Of a stretch of DNA of 64,000 nt, positions 16,418 through 27,409 are shown one piece after another (within the stretch, counting starts at the first letter, position 1; each line of letters starts with the position of its first letter). The notes below the pieces were generated by a model that was not told the DNA's origin, searched no databases, and worked only from the letters and a program-made list of their open reading frames with translations. Origin of the DNA: Pholiota molesta (lineage: Eukaryota; Basidiomycota; Agaricomycetes; Agaricales; Strophariaceae); assembly GCA_014925825.1 (NCBI GenBank), contig JACGCK010000027.1, positions 342,717-406,716 on the forward strand. The letters run 5' to 3'. The translations under genes were made by a program, and so were the position numbers.

Positions 16418-16764
16418 AAATTGCGTATACCTACTTTCGTGTGTTTTCAACTATTTCATTGTACATCATTAATGTGGCTCTGGGTACCGAGAATCGTTTA
16501 TGCACTCAAGATTTACCTGCCGGGCTTCCTCTCCACCTACTCATCTATTATTGGCTTTCTCTTGGGAGTGGTACGCGACTATTTCGACAAACGATAATTC
16601 AATGGTAAGTATCTTTAACTCATCTTATCTGCTTACTACGCCCTTCTGTTTGTCATTTATTTGTAAGCCCGATGACGACATCGATAATCAAGATGTCGTG
16701 CCTTGCGCTATGAAGTGCCACAATGACTTTCTAACCAATTCCCCACAGTGCTTCCGTTCTTGAG

Positions 16765-16773
16765 TATATAAAG
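16765..16773 (+). promoter_or_regulatory. TATA box of the GST gene
   Basis: TATATAAAG lies 81 bp before the GST start codon, followed by a pyrimidine-rich stretch suitable for a transcription start. Confidence 0.55.
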
Positions 16774-16853
16774 CCTCTTGCTTCGTCATTCTTTAACTAG
16801 CATCCGCCTCCTTGATCATTCTTCCCAGTCGAACACTGCGCTACTTCACTAAA

Positions 16854-17817
16854 ATGCCTGAACAGATCACTCTCTACACTGCAAAGGTATGGGTTTCGAA
16901 CCTCCTCGACCATAAGTGTAAGAGTTCTAAACACCCTTTTGTTCTATAGATTTGTCCATGGGCTCATCGAGTAGGTGGAAATTCCAGGAATCCAACAGCC
17001 TCCAGATATCAGACGACAATTGATCTTTTTTCAGGCAGAAATTGCGCTCAAGGAATCCAAGCTGCCCTATAAACGGTACGAAATTGACTTGAAGAACAAG
17101 CCAGAATGGTATGCCCCAAGGTCAACCCAGCAAGCAAGGTACTATTTCTCATTGTCTTATTCTTTCTCATCGACTGATCGTGCAATGTTTTAACAAAGGT
17201 CCCGGCAATCGCGTTTGGCGGACCGGATGTTGAACCCGACAGCCCGTCCCCCGAATCGGAAAAGATTGCGGAATCTGGTGTTCTCATCGAGCTCGTCGCC
17301 GATCTCAGCAACGAGGACCTGCTCCCGAAAGACCCCATCCTCCGCGCCAAAGCCCGCTTCTTCATCGAGACCGTGACTCCCCTGTTCGCCGGCGCTTGGC
17401 GCGCGTTCCTTGCTCGTGGCGAAGACCCAGCGGCTATCTTCAAAGCGGTCGAGTTATTCAAAACCTCCTCCCAGCCGAGGGATACGCAGTTGGCCAATGG
17501 AGTATTGCTGACGCCGCCGTAACGCCCTTCTTTGCGCGTGCGGAGGTGTCGCTCAAGAACGACATTGGTGTGTACGAGGAAGGCAAGGGCAAGGCGACAT
17601 GGGAAACCTTGGAGACCGATCCCAAATACGCCCGATTCAGGAAGTATTTCAACGACGTCAAGAATAGGGATAGCTTCAAGGAGACGTTCTTCCCCGTACG
17701 TTTATCGCCTTGTCATTGATTGTGAAAAATAATCATGGATTTCTTTTGTTTCATTAGGAGGTTATCAAAAACACGTTCTCCACCATGTATGTTCGCCCTG
17801 TCCAGGCCAAGGCCTGA
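16854..17817 (+). CDS. glutathione S-transferase
   Basis: A cytosolic GST with an N-terminal thioredoxin fold and a C-terminal helical domain. It starts MPEQITLYTAK, then an intron, then the active-site motif ICPWAHR with a cysteine in the CPxA position, as in omega-type GSTs. After another intron come AEIALKESKLPYKRYEIDL and KNKPEWY. The thioredoxin cis-Pro is in SKVPAIAFGG, then the helical domain FFARAEVSLKNDIGVYEEGK and the end TMYVRPVQAKA. The frame must gain one base at a CCCC run near 17113 (YAPK-VNPASK) and one at AAAA near 17462 (LFK-NLLPAEG); otherwise the family sequence is intact. A cysteine at the catalytic site suggests glutathione-dependent reductase or lyase activity rather than classical conjugation, which is inference from family knowledge. 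Confidence 0.88.
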
Positions 17818-19728
17818 GCGCTTGGCCCTTTCTATTCTTAACGTATAATAGGACCAGCGAGCGGGACAGTGTTTTTGTAGTCATTGTACATAGTATACGC
17901 CAAATGCCAGAGAAATAAACTCATCAAACAAAAGTGGATGGAAAGTTGGACTATCATCAATCGCTTTCTACTGGAGTCTTGCCTATGGGAGACTGCTGTA
18001 TGCTAGTGATTCTCTTAACGTCGAAGGTCTGAAGTTGTGTTATTTCATTTCATTATAAGTCAACCGTCTATATATATTTTGATGGGATTCAACGACGAGG
18101 TCTTGAATATTTCTTTGTCTAATCTTACTTCGCAATCCTGTTTCCCATTATAGCTTGCATATTTCCTTTTTCGGACACCTGAATAACTGAGTAGTCACGT
18201 TGTTTCAACCGTTCGTCTCGTTTGCTTCTGGTTCGTATCGAAATTCAATGAAATGGAGGCATGAGATTGTCAGCTTCTTGTTCGAGTTGCAAATTTTTTT
18301 GGTGTGGTTTTTTTGACAGTAATTTGAGATAATTTGAGACCAATGAAGAAGGCTTTATGAAACTACCAGACTCTGCATCTCCAATGAGAATTACCTCGTT
18401 GATTAGTAGGCGTATACTTTGAAGTCCAATTCCATCCAAGCGTCTAATCTAAGCGAGCGTCTTCTCCTTTTCAACCTGCCAGTGGCTGTCAGGTTTAATT
18501 GGAGGCTACATTGATATGTATCCCGCTATGTCGCCTGGCATCTGAGCAATGGTCCGGTCCTGACTCCTTTCTATTGCTCTCCTACCTTGCTTAGTATATT
18601 TAAATCACCAATTAGATACGTACCTAAGTAGAGTAGGATAGAAGTATTATGTAGTATTTACATATACTAATAACAAGTCATCTAGTCACAGTGGACGAGA
18701 ATTCTCGTAAAGGAAAGGCCGGGAAAGGCATTCTATTATGTTCGGATACATGGCTTCCGTCACTGACATGTTCTGTAACCTACTTATGATTGATAAATAT
18801 GCAAAGCACTGATCTTTACAAAATAGATCGCCTTAGTAACTCAGAGCCAGGCAGCGTAGGCCGAGGGCCGAGGCCGCCTTGCCCGTAAATTTAATCACTG
18901 TGTGGCTACTCGGGGGCCAGAGTCCAGACGACACTGCTGTAGAAAACCATAGTAGAAAAGTACCCACTAAAACGTCTAAAAGATTGAATATAACTCATTC
19001 CATTATCGTCTTGGACTCTTGGCCATGAGTAGACACATTCAAATTTCAAACGATACAAGATTTACTTATCCCTACAATTATCAAGGCAAGCGAGAGGTGA
19101 GGTGTAGTTTGACATTTGTGTGCTTTGCGTTCATATTCTGACCTGAACACTCAGTCAGCATTGTATACAAATTGTATATTTTAAAGAGAAAAAAAGGCAT
19201 CGCGCCTTTCACATGGGCCTTTGAGGCTGGGAAAACTCGCGTTTCATCCATAGATTCCGCGTGAAGAAATGATGTATCGATGATAAGCAGTGATACGGAT
19301 TACTGTTGATTGTCATCTCAATTACCTCAGATCTGGCCATTACAAGCCTGGGCGTAATCATAGCATTCATGTCACTGGCATAAACACAAAGTTTTCTACA
19401 AAGTTGAAGTATAAACGGTACAAACAAATGAAAGGTATTTTTCCAAGGGTGACAATGAAGTCGAAAGGCCTCAAAAGGTTCCCATCAAGAAAGCTGATGA
19501 GATGAGCCAAATTTAGCACGACTTATAGGCACCGAGGATGTGTCCTTATATGTAAATGAACATAAGAAGACCCCAAGCAGTCCTGACTTAGGCATAGTAC
19601 ATATTTGCCATCAGAATCTGTCGCTTCGAAGGACATTTTTGGCCGACTTGGCCTCTGTCTGATGCTTCACCACTATCCTCCACTATCCCCTATGACACTT
19701 CTTTAGAGGTTTCTGCGCATCGCCACCT
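17818..19728. other. intergenic, AT-rich, nothing recognised
   Basis: About 1.9 kb without a supportable gene. Reading frames are short (up to 72 codons) and lack conserved motifs or plausible splice partners. No tRNA, repeat or terminal inverted repeat was recognised. Confidence 0.5.
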
Positions 19729-21429
19729 ATGTCATTGAGCTTGCGCGCTAATCTACCTGTCGACGACACGGATCCCAACTTTCTCTACAGCACAGGAGAT
19801 TGGCAGGAGCAGACTGGGTCGTCGCGGCAGCATAACTCGAATGTGCACCTCACAAGTAACTACGGTGCTACCATAAGCTTCAGATATTCAGGTAGGTGCT
19901 GCTCCTAGTCGAACGTTGATTTCTTTTAAAATTCATGACTTCGATTCAGGCCAGGCTTTCGTTCTCTGGGGTACTACTCCACCAGGAAGTAACGATGTCA
20001 TCGTTGATGTATCTATCGACGGGGGAAGCCCAACCACCATTACCCAGGCATGTAATCAGACGCGCAGTATCAAGTCGCCTTCTTCCAATCACCTGTAGTG
20101 GACTTCACTGTCCATACGGTCCTCGTCACAAACAGAGGGCGTTCTACTGACGCGAGCTTCTTGTTCGACAACCTGGTGTTATACTCCGACGACATTGTTC
20201 CAAGTATGACAAGCCCCCCAACGTTGACGACACCTGCATCTACCACTCAGTCTACCACTCAATAGTTTCGACGCAGGATCCAACTAGTACGCAGAGGTTG
20301 CAAGCCAGTACCAGCCATACGACATCGCTAACCACCACATCCTCTTCCTCTGTGTCAGTTTCATCAAGTCCTCAACTTCAACCAAATCGGGATTCGGTGC
20401 GGGTAATTGGACACTTCCTTAATGTTGTTTTCTCTGATTAATGTCCTCCAGTATTGAATTCGTCAACCTCTACACAACATTCACAAGCACCGACTCCCGA
20501 GGAAGCACTGTTTATTCACGCAAACATTTACCACCTCATTCCTTGCGTCCTCCCAAACGGGTAGTGTGGTGGCTGCGCCTGCCATGCAAGGCCTTCAAAT
20601 ATCGGCATGGTGATGGCAGGCGTTTTTGGAGGGCTGGCCTTTTTATTGCTTGTCATCGTGGCCGTCCTTGTTATAGGCGACGGCAAAAAATACACGCGCC
20701 CCGCTCGAAGAAGATGAGAGAGGCTAGCGCTCAAGAAAAGTAAGTATCGATTCCTGTGTTATCATATTACGACTGACGTTTTTTTTCAGCTAGAAGCGTG
20801 AAGCCGTCGATACTACCACAGCCGTTCAGGTTGAGCGCTCCACGCAATCCAATAAGTCTGATACCTCCCCTGCCTCTGGCCAATCCCCTTTGATGTCGGA
20901 AAAGCTAGGCTATCGCAAAAACAGCAAACGCAATGCAAACCGGGATACCAGCCCAGAACCAGAATCATCCACCGCCGGTCCTTCTTCAACGGCGATCACG
21001 CCTCCCACGCTCCTTTAACCCAAGGCTTCTCCTCTGCGGCTCAACCCGACTCAGCCGCGCGAATATCCTGTCGCATCGACGCTCCACCTCTTAGCTAACG
21101 CAGCCGATCGAGAGACGCCGGCGCGACCCCATAGTCCGACGATGTCGTCCATGTACATGACCAGCATGAGCGGAGAAACGTACGATGCCCCGCCAGCGTA
21201 CCAGCCCCCGCTTACTGGCGTTCGGACGTCGGAATTCAAGACAAGGTCCCAGCTTTACAACGATCACACATCCCACCTCCAGGCGAAGGCGAATGATAAG
21301 GATCATCGGATACCGAGACTATGTCCTAGAGACTTCCGAACCTCTGTATCTATTGTGAGTATGGAAGGATCATTCACATCGATTTTAGAGCCTGACCACT
21401 ATACAGTGATTGTTATTTTATATGTTTAG
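19729..21429 (+). CDS. mucin-like single-pass membrane protein
   Basis: This has an architecture common in Agaricomycetes: an extracellular beta-sandwich-like module, a Ser/Thr-rich stalk, one membrane segment and a cytoplasmic tail. The start at 19729 gives MSLSLRANLPVDDTDPNFLY, then STGDWQEQTGSS, and after an intron SGQAFVLWGTTPPGSNDVIV with VDVSIDGGSP. The stalk at about 20200-20400 is dense in Ser and Thr. The membrane segment at about 20607-20680 reads GVFGGLAFLLLVIVAVLVIG, followed by basic residues. The tail contains DAPPAYQPP, a PPxY motif that could bind WW domains. Frame changes near 20255, 20600 and 20720 are needed, each consistent with a missing base. No clear N-terminal signal peptide is visible, so an upstream exon may be missing; the 3' end is uncertain. 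Function unknown. Confidence 0.6.
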
Positions 21430-22272
21430 GGAATGTCGATCATTTATCTCTTGCGGCATACCGCATACCTCCCTTTATATGCTACAGTCTAATGTAGATG
21501 TTGTGTTTGTATACCCAAGTTACACAAGCAACCTAATTCGCTGCTTCCTCTCAATCATAAACGGACATATTCGAATTCCCGATGTCATTGATTCATCCTT
21601 AGGTCTCTTATCGTTTTTTCCAACTTTTGATCCGCCTCAACTACTCACCGGATGATTGTCAACACTACGCGAAGGACTCTGAAGCCTAAAGCATCGTTAT
21701 CGAATACGCGCCGGTAATTGCCGGCATATGGACCTGGAAGGCGTCATCCAAATTTTTCGCTGGCGCAAATATCTTTTAGGAGACATTTCTGTACCTTTGC
21801 TCAGTCGTTCCAATATGATGCTCTCAGGCCGCTGGAATCGCTTGGAGAATGGTGAATAGCCAGCATCACCTGATTGCGATTGCTGATGGGCGCTTATTGG
21901 GCGCTTACTCTATAACGAGCGCTCATTGGGTTTATGTAAGAGGAGCTCCAAGATGAGCTGTTTGGGTGCAACTAATGCAGAACTCTGCTGGTTAAATTAA
22001 AGTGTGCGGCTGGGACTGCTGGTCAAACGCGTTGTCCAGCACCTCGAGAGCATGCGCGGAAGCGCAAGCAGGTCCTTACAGATTTCACACTGCACAGAGT
22101 TTACAAGCACCAGCGCTTTTCTGCTGGCGCCTTTTTTTCAGCATTTTATACAATGATGATTTCAGTTTCGAAGGCAATGATAATCATATATCAAGATACG
22201 TTTTAAAATTACAACCATCGCTAACTATGTATAGATCCGAAGGTGAGAGTAGCATTTCCAATTTTTGGGTGT
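21430..22272. other. intergenic, convergent 3' ends
   Basis: This is the gap between the membrane-protein gene (+) and the GH7 gene (-). I saw no conserved coding, RNA gene or long repeat; a short iteration of GCGCTTATTGGGCGCTTAC-like bases occurs near 21890-21930. Confidence 0.5.
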
Positions 22273-23723
22273 TTAAGCAGTGCCAGTGTAGGTCGAGTTG
22301 AGATCGCCAAACTTGATGTTGGAGTAGATGACCTGCGAGTTCGGGACGGACCCCTCGACGGTAGCCGGCACACCGCTCGAGGTCGCGCACGTCCCACGCG
22401 CGACGCCAGGCACGGTCGCGGCCTTGGTAGTAGGGTAGTCGCTGTCGAGCCACAGCATGTTCGCGGTATGGTCGTCCCAGACGCTGAGCACCAGCACCAT
22501 GCCCGAGGCCATCGCCTTCGAGATGCCCGCGAGGCCGCCGTGCTGGTCGAAGCTGTCCTGGTCGCCGAACGCCGTCTTCGCCGCGCTGCAGTACGCCGCC
22601 GTGATCGAGTCGTACGCGGACATGCCCGGCACGCTGACCTTGCTGTTCTGGATGACCTTGCCGTTCTGCACGTAGAGGCGGCGGATCTCCGAGAGCGTGC
22701 CCGTCGCGGTGCCCGTGTTCGTGATGAACTGCGTGACGACGGTGAACTTCTGCTGGGTGTTGACGGCGAGGCCGGGCCCGTAGAACGAGGTGTTGCCCAT
22801 GCGGTACGAGTTGAAGTCGCAGCCGTCGGGGTCGCAGGTGCTCGCGTAGCGGTTGCTGGAGCCGGTGCCGCCGCAGGTGGCGTCGCCCGTGCAGCGCGTC
22901 TGCTGGACGTTGTCGCAGGGATGCGGGGTGTAGGCGGTGGAGATGGAGTTGGCCTCCCAGACGTCCATCTCGTTGCAGCAGGAGCCGTAGTTCCCGGTTC
23001 CAGCGTTGATGTCGTTGGTAGCAGGTACCCATCCCTCAGCGTTTGCCTATAAATCCATCAGCATGGAAAGTACGGAGAAGGATTTGAGTAGCAAAATGTA
23101 CATACCTGGCCGTCGATAAACTTGAGGTCCCTGGGGCATTGGGAGTCGCAATACCCAGTACCGTACTGGGCACCCGCCTTGTTGGTCGGGAAGCGGCTAA
23201 CGCCGCCGTCGGCGTCCATAGCAGAGAAGTACAGCGCGCCGTTCAGCCCGCAGGGGAGCTGCGAGACGTCGACGTCGAAGGCGAACTCCTGGTTGAGGAG
23301 CTTGAACATCTGGTACTGCGTGTTGCTCGCCATCAGGTACACGCGCGAGCCGATGTTCTTCCCGTTGCTGTTGTTCGTGACGAACTTGAGCGTCAGCGCA
23401 TTGCCGCTGGTGGTGATGCCGTATGTCGCGGCGTAGTCCGCGCCCTCGAGGGCGCAGTTCGCCGCGCACGTCGCGTCGTTCGCGCAGATGGTGGCGTCCC
23501 ACGTGTTGCCCGTGTAGCAGTTCGTGTACGTGCCCGTCTTGTGCACCCAGCGCCAGTTCGAGTCGAGGACGATGGAGCCGGCGGACTGCGTCGCGCATCC
23601 GCCGCTCTTGGTGCATTTCTGCCAGGGCAGCGTCGGGTGCGTTTCCGCCTGGTACGTGCCGACCTGCTGGCCGCAGACGACAGAGGCGAGGACGAGGGAG
23701 ACAAGGGCGGCTTTTTGGAACAT
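22273..23723 (-). CDS. GH7 cellobiohydrolase (CBHI type), secreted, no CBM1
   Basis: A secreted retaining cellulase that releases cellobiose from cellulose chain ends. Two exons fit exactly: 23723-23106 (206 codons) and 23046-22273 (258 codons with stop), giving 463 aa; the intron is GTATGT...TATAG. Residues 1-18 ([18 protein letters not shown]) are a signal peptide and the mature protein begins near [12 protein letters not shown]. The catalytic motif EMDVWE supplies nucleophile Glu232, Asp234 and acid/base Glu237. Many cysteines match the family disulphides ([20 protein letters not shown]). The protein stops at NSTYTGTA right after the catalytic domain, so it lacks the linker and CBM1 found on many CBHI enzymes. 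The frame is intact. A TATA box lies 59 bp upstream. The ATG at 23762 would put 13 extra residues before the signal peptide, so 23723 is preferred. Confidence 0.97.
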
Positions 23724-23781
23724 ATCCAGCTCGAGGGAGATCGATGGAGAATGAGGGACCATATTACCTTTTTCTGAGTGC

Positions 23782-23788
23782 CTTTATA
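23782..23788 (-). promoter_or_regulatory. TATA box of the GH7 gene
   Basis: TATAAAG on the minus strand lies 59 bp upstream of the GH7 start codon, the only TATA-like site close to it. Confidence 0.5.
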
Positions 23789-24390
23789 CGCCCTTCAGGT
23801 GGTGGATAGTCCGACGATGAAGCAAATAATATCCTTCAAGTCTCTTGCTTTCGTTCTTTCGTTTCCGCGAATGTACATGGTCGAAGAAAATTGCCAGATA
23901 TTCGGAGAGACAACTCAGCCAGCGGCATATCGTAGGACTATTTCTCGTGCAGCACACACAGCTGAGGGAGCACATCTGACTCATGCAAGAGAAAAGGTGC
24001 TGCGCTGCATGACCCAACGGCATAACAAAAAGCAGCGCAAGACCTCGCATCTGTCATACCCAAAGCAACCAGGTATCCAAAATCAGCAACACTGAAATTC
24101 AATTTGGCATGAATCGCCAGCATATAACGCCCGCGCATCGAAGGAACTAGAAACGGCCGAAAAAGTCAGCCCCAGGCCACAAGGTCTGACGAACGTGTAG
24201 ATACATTTGACCGCCGCTCTATTGCCGTGCACGTCAAAACTCGCAAGAAAGGTCAAGCCAGGCCTTTGACTTGACTCGCACGGCCCACCGCTGTAGCGTG
24301 CTAGCGTGTTCGCGGACGCAGAAATGCGCACCAAACAGTCAACACACCACCAGATCTCCCGTTTGAAAGGCGAAGCCTATTTTTAGCGTG

Positions 24391-24423
24391 CCAAGCCTAC
24401 CCGAAATGCGGGGTAGTGCTTGG
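24391..24423. repeat. 33-nt hairpin, copy 1
   Basis: CCAAGC-CTACCC pairs with GGGTAG and GCTTGG around a loop GAAATGCG, making a near-perfect two-part stem. The same hairpin recurs at 25201, 28646 (diverged in the left arm) and 29201 (right arm degraded), each time after CTTAGCGTG- or TTTTTAGTGTG-like bases. Confidence 0.65.
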
Positions 24424-25200
24424 CAGAAGCCATTCAACGGGAGTATCGAAGCCTTGACTCTCTAAGTATACACCGAAATCGATCCTAATTTTACACCGCG
24501 TTGGGGGGAAAATAGAGCTCGTGAATGAAGCAAACGCCTAAATTGTCCAAACAAACCATTGACAGCACGAAGCAAGCAATCAAATGGAATGCACTCACTG
24601 GCCAGGTGTCCATTGACATGCCCGCGTCGCGTCCTCGTGAGGTCAAGCTTTGAAGAACGTGCAGCTACATTTCACCGCCCATTCAATTGCCGCGCAGGAA
24701 AGGCGGCCCGCACATGCAGTAGCGTTCTAGCGCGCTCAAAAATGCAGAATGAGCACCAAACATCAAGTATACACCGAAATCGATCCTAATATTGCATCGC
24801 GTTTGGGGGAAATAGAGCTCCTGAACGAAGTATACGCTTAAACTGTCCAAACAAGCCATCAGTGCGAAGCAAGCAGGCAATGCAATGGAATGCACTGGCC
24901 GAGCGCTCGCTGGGTAGACACTGGCCGGGGCAGGCGTCCTTGCCCGTGTCGTGCCTCGTGAGGTCTGAAGAACATCCAGACATATTTTACCGTCCGTGCA
25001 ATTGCAGTGCACGTCAAGACCCCAGAAAAAGTCAAGCCAGCATTTGCTTGACTCGCACTGCCCACTAATGTAGCGTTCTATGTAGCGTGTTCACGAATGC
25101 AGACTGAATGCAGAGATGCGCACCAAAGTTCAAACAGCCAACGCACCACTAGGCTGGCCTCATCTGGCCTCATTCGACAGGCGGATTTATTCTTAGCGTG

Positions 25201-25233
25201 CCAAGCCTACCCGAAATGCGGGGTAGCGCTTGG
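25201..25233. repeat. 33-nt hairpin, copy 2
   Basis: This matches copy 1 except for one base in the junction before GCTTGG; both stem halves are complete. Confidence 0.65.
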
Positions 25234-25663
25234 CAGACGCAATTCAACGGGGATATCGAAGCCTCGAAAGCTTGACGCTGAACCACCGAAATCGGTCCTA
25301 ATTATACACCGCATCATATGTTGGGAAAAAATAGAGCTCGTGAACAAACTATACAATTACTCTGTCCAGACAGCACAACCAGCGCCAAACACACCGACAT
25401 CCATCCTAATTATACACCGCGTTCAGGATCCGGAAAAGAGAGCTCGTGAACGATCTATAAACACTCGCCAAACGCCGAAGCCATGACTTGAAACTTCTAT
25501 ACACCGATATCCATCCTAATAAATTAATTACACACCGCGTCGAAAACAGCGCGCGTGCGCGAAACTCTCCGCCTAAACCGACGGACAGACGCCAAGCAAG
25601 GCAGGCGCTGATAGCTACGGACCGTCCACGTCCGCGTTGATCGTACGCACTAAACAGAAACCA

Positions 25664-27095
25664 CTACGCCGCCGCCGCCTCCGCCTCCCACTCCCCCAAA
25701 ATCCGCACCGTCGCCTCCCAGATCTCCTCCTGCAGCCCCTCATCCCTCGCATTCTTCCCCGCCCTTCCCACCCTCCCCTGCGGCACGAGGTACGCGCCCT
25801 GATACGTCTCCAGATCCTGCTTGACCGCCGGCGCCGCAGCCGCGAACGCCGACGTGTACGCGCCGCGGTCCGGGGACAGGAAGAAGAGGTTGACGAGCGG
25901 CTCGAGGAGGACGCGCACGGGGAGGCGGTGCGCGAAGGTGTTCACGGGGCCGGGGTGCACGACGAGGCAGGTGATGCCGTGCGGCGCGAGGCGGCGGGAG
26001 AGCGCGCTGAGCGTGAGCAGGTTCGCGAGCTTGGAGAGGCCTGTGTTGTTTTGATGTTAGTGGTGAATTAGTGAAAGGTGGGGGGCGGAGCGGTGGTTGG
26101 GCAGGGACTGACAGTATAGAGACCACGCGGGGACCCAGTCTTTGCTGGTGTCTGGGGTGAAGTCCGCGAGGGTGCGGAAGTGGAGCCCCGGGCGCTTGCC
26201 GAGCCCCATGTCGTGCGCGTTCGAGCCGATCTGGTGTGTGCGTGCTGTGAGATACAGGAAGGTTTACATGAGAGTGGGGCCTACATAAACGACCCTAACG
26301 TCCGAATGTGGTTCTTCCGCTGTTTTGATGAGGAGCGGGAGGAGGGATTGGGTGAGTTGGAAGGTGCCGAAGTGGCTTTTGGAGCGCGTCAGTGATTAGT
26401 AGTAGTAGTGTGGCTTTCTATGCGACTTACTTGACCATCATGATTTCTGAGCGAAATGACAACATCAGTCTGATGGATCTCGAACATTCCTAGATGAATT
26501 CAACGTACGGTCCTGTACTTCTTTATCGGCAAGTCTGCATATCCCAAGGTAGCGTGAATTACCATTCAACTTTTACGATAGTCCTGAATGCACTTACACA
26601 CCAGCGTTGTTAACTATAAAACACCAAAGAAACAAAAATCAGCATACATAGGTGGCACCACAGGTAATACTGGCACGTACTTAGAACATCGAGCCTCTGC
26701 TCCCTCTCTATTAGCGTTTCCGCGGCCGCCTTGGCCTGTGCGGGCGTGCTCAGATCGCAGTGGTGGTACACGACCACCCCGGGCGTCAGCCGCGCCGCCG
26801 TGCCGGGCGGCGTCGCGGCCAGCTCAAGCTCGAGCGCGGCGACGGCGGCGCGCCCTTTCTCCTCGCTCCTCGAGCCGAGGTACACCTTCGCGCCGCGGGT
26901 GGCGAGGTGCTTGACGGTGGCGTACCCGATGCCGTGGCTGGAGGAAGCGCGGTGTGTGAGCATGTGAGAACGGGCGCGGAGGACGCGGGAAGGAGGCCGC
27001 GGGACTCACTTGGCGCCTGTGACGAAGACGACTTTGCCGGTGAGGTCGGGGAGGTCGCGCTCCGGCTCGAATTGGGGAGAGGAGAAGGGGAACAT
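25664..27095 (-). CDS. short-chain dehydrogenase/reductase, copy 1
   Basis: A classical NAD(P)-dependent SDR of the retinol-dehydrogenase/WWOX-like fungal group. It starts MFPFSSPQFEPERDLPDLTG and KVVFVTGA; the cofactor loop TGANHGIG is completed across an intron. Further exons give GAKVYLGSRSEEKGRAAVAA, YHHCDLSTPAQAK, LDVL-INNAG (the NNAG motif sits on a 12-nt microexon), MMVNHFGTFQLTQSLLPLLI, and the catalytic YCLSK (Y-x3-K) formed across the intron near 26040-26110, then HPGPVNTFAHRLP and the end GLQEEIWEATVRILGEW. About seven introns are needed. It has a close tandem paralogue 4 kb away on the same strand, with similar promoter sequence. Substrate unknown. Confidence 0.9.
26602..26613 (-). 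other. 12-nt microexon encoding the NNAG motif (SDR copy 1)
   Basis: TTAACAACGCTG lies between an acceptor TATAG and a donor GTGTGTAAG. With flanking bases it completes I-N-N-A-G, the conserved SDR structural motif. The same 12 bases and splice sites occur at 30660-30671 in the paralogue. Confidence 0.7.
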
Positions 27096-27130
27096 GGTGT
27101 GGTTGGGGCCTGGCTGCATCACCTTGGCCG

Positions 27131-27139
27131 GTTTTTATA
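27131..27139 (-). promoter_or_regulatory. TATA box of SDR copy 1
   Basis: TATAAAAAC on the minus strand lies about 40 bp upstream of the start codon. Copy 2 has TATAAAGTG in the matching position near 31220. Confidence 0.45.
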
Positions 27140-27409
27140 GGCGTCATGGATTCATGGAAGGGAATTTTTTGCGTGGCAGGAGCAGGCGCGAGCTGAGCCA
27201 GAGTAGACACGCACGCTCGGCAGAGACGGGACAGAGGAGTCTTCCGTTCGCACCGCATGCTCTGTGCCATGTGGGCATTACTTTCCAAGAGTTGAAGAGC
27301 ACGACATTCGGGAAAGGATTCGGCAAGTAGTGCGCACCAGTCCGGCACAGATTCGAAGGCTTGGTAATGGTATGACTAAAAAGGGTACGTCAATTGGCGC
27401 TCGTCACTC

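Larger units (their letters stand above)
24186..25560. repeat. degenerate dispersed repeat cluster, left part
   Basis: Several sequence blocks recur here and again at 27.4-29.6 kb. Block A is GATCCTAATTATACACCGCG followed by G-rich bases and AATAGAGCTCGTGAACGAAG; copies begin near 24481, 24781, 25293, 25400 and 25510. Block B is TTTTTAGCGTGCCAAGCCTA followed by the hairpin described separately (near 24381 and 25190). Block C contains CGTGCACGTCAAAACTCGC-like bases with GAAAGGTCAAGCCA (near 24225 and 25010). Spacing and order vary, so this is not a simple tandem array. Block A copies show similar but diverged sequence of about 50-120 bp. I see no terminal inverted repeats or coding capacity; origin unknown. 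Confidence 0.7.

Noticed and set aside
22243..23777. Long plus-strand frames (269 and 212 codons) opposite the GH7 gene
   Set aside because: They are Arg/Val/Ala-rich mirror frames produced by the GC-rich third positions of GH7; no motif, and GH7 explains the sequence fully.
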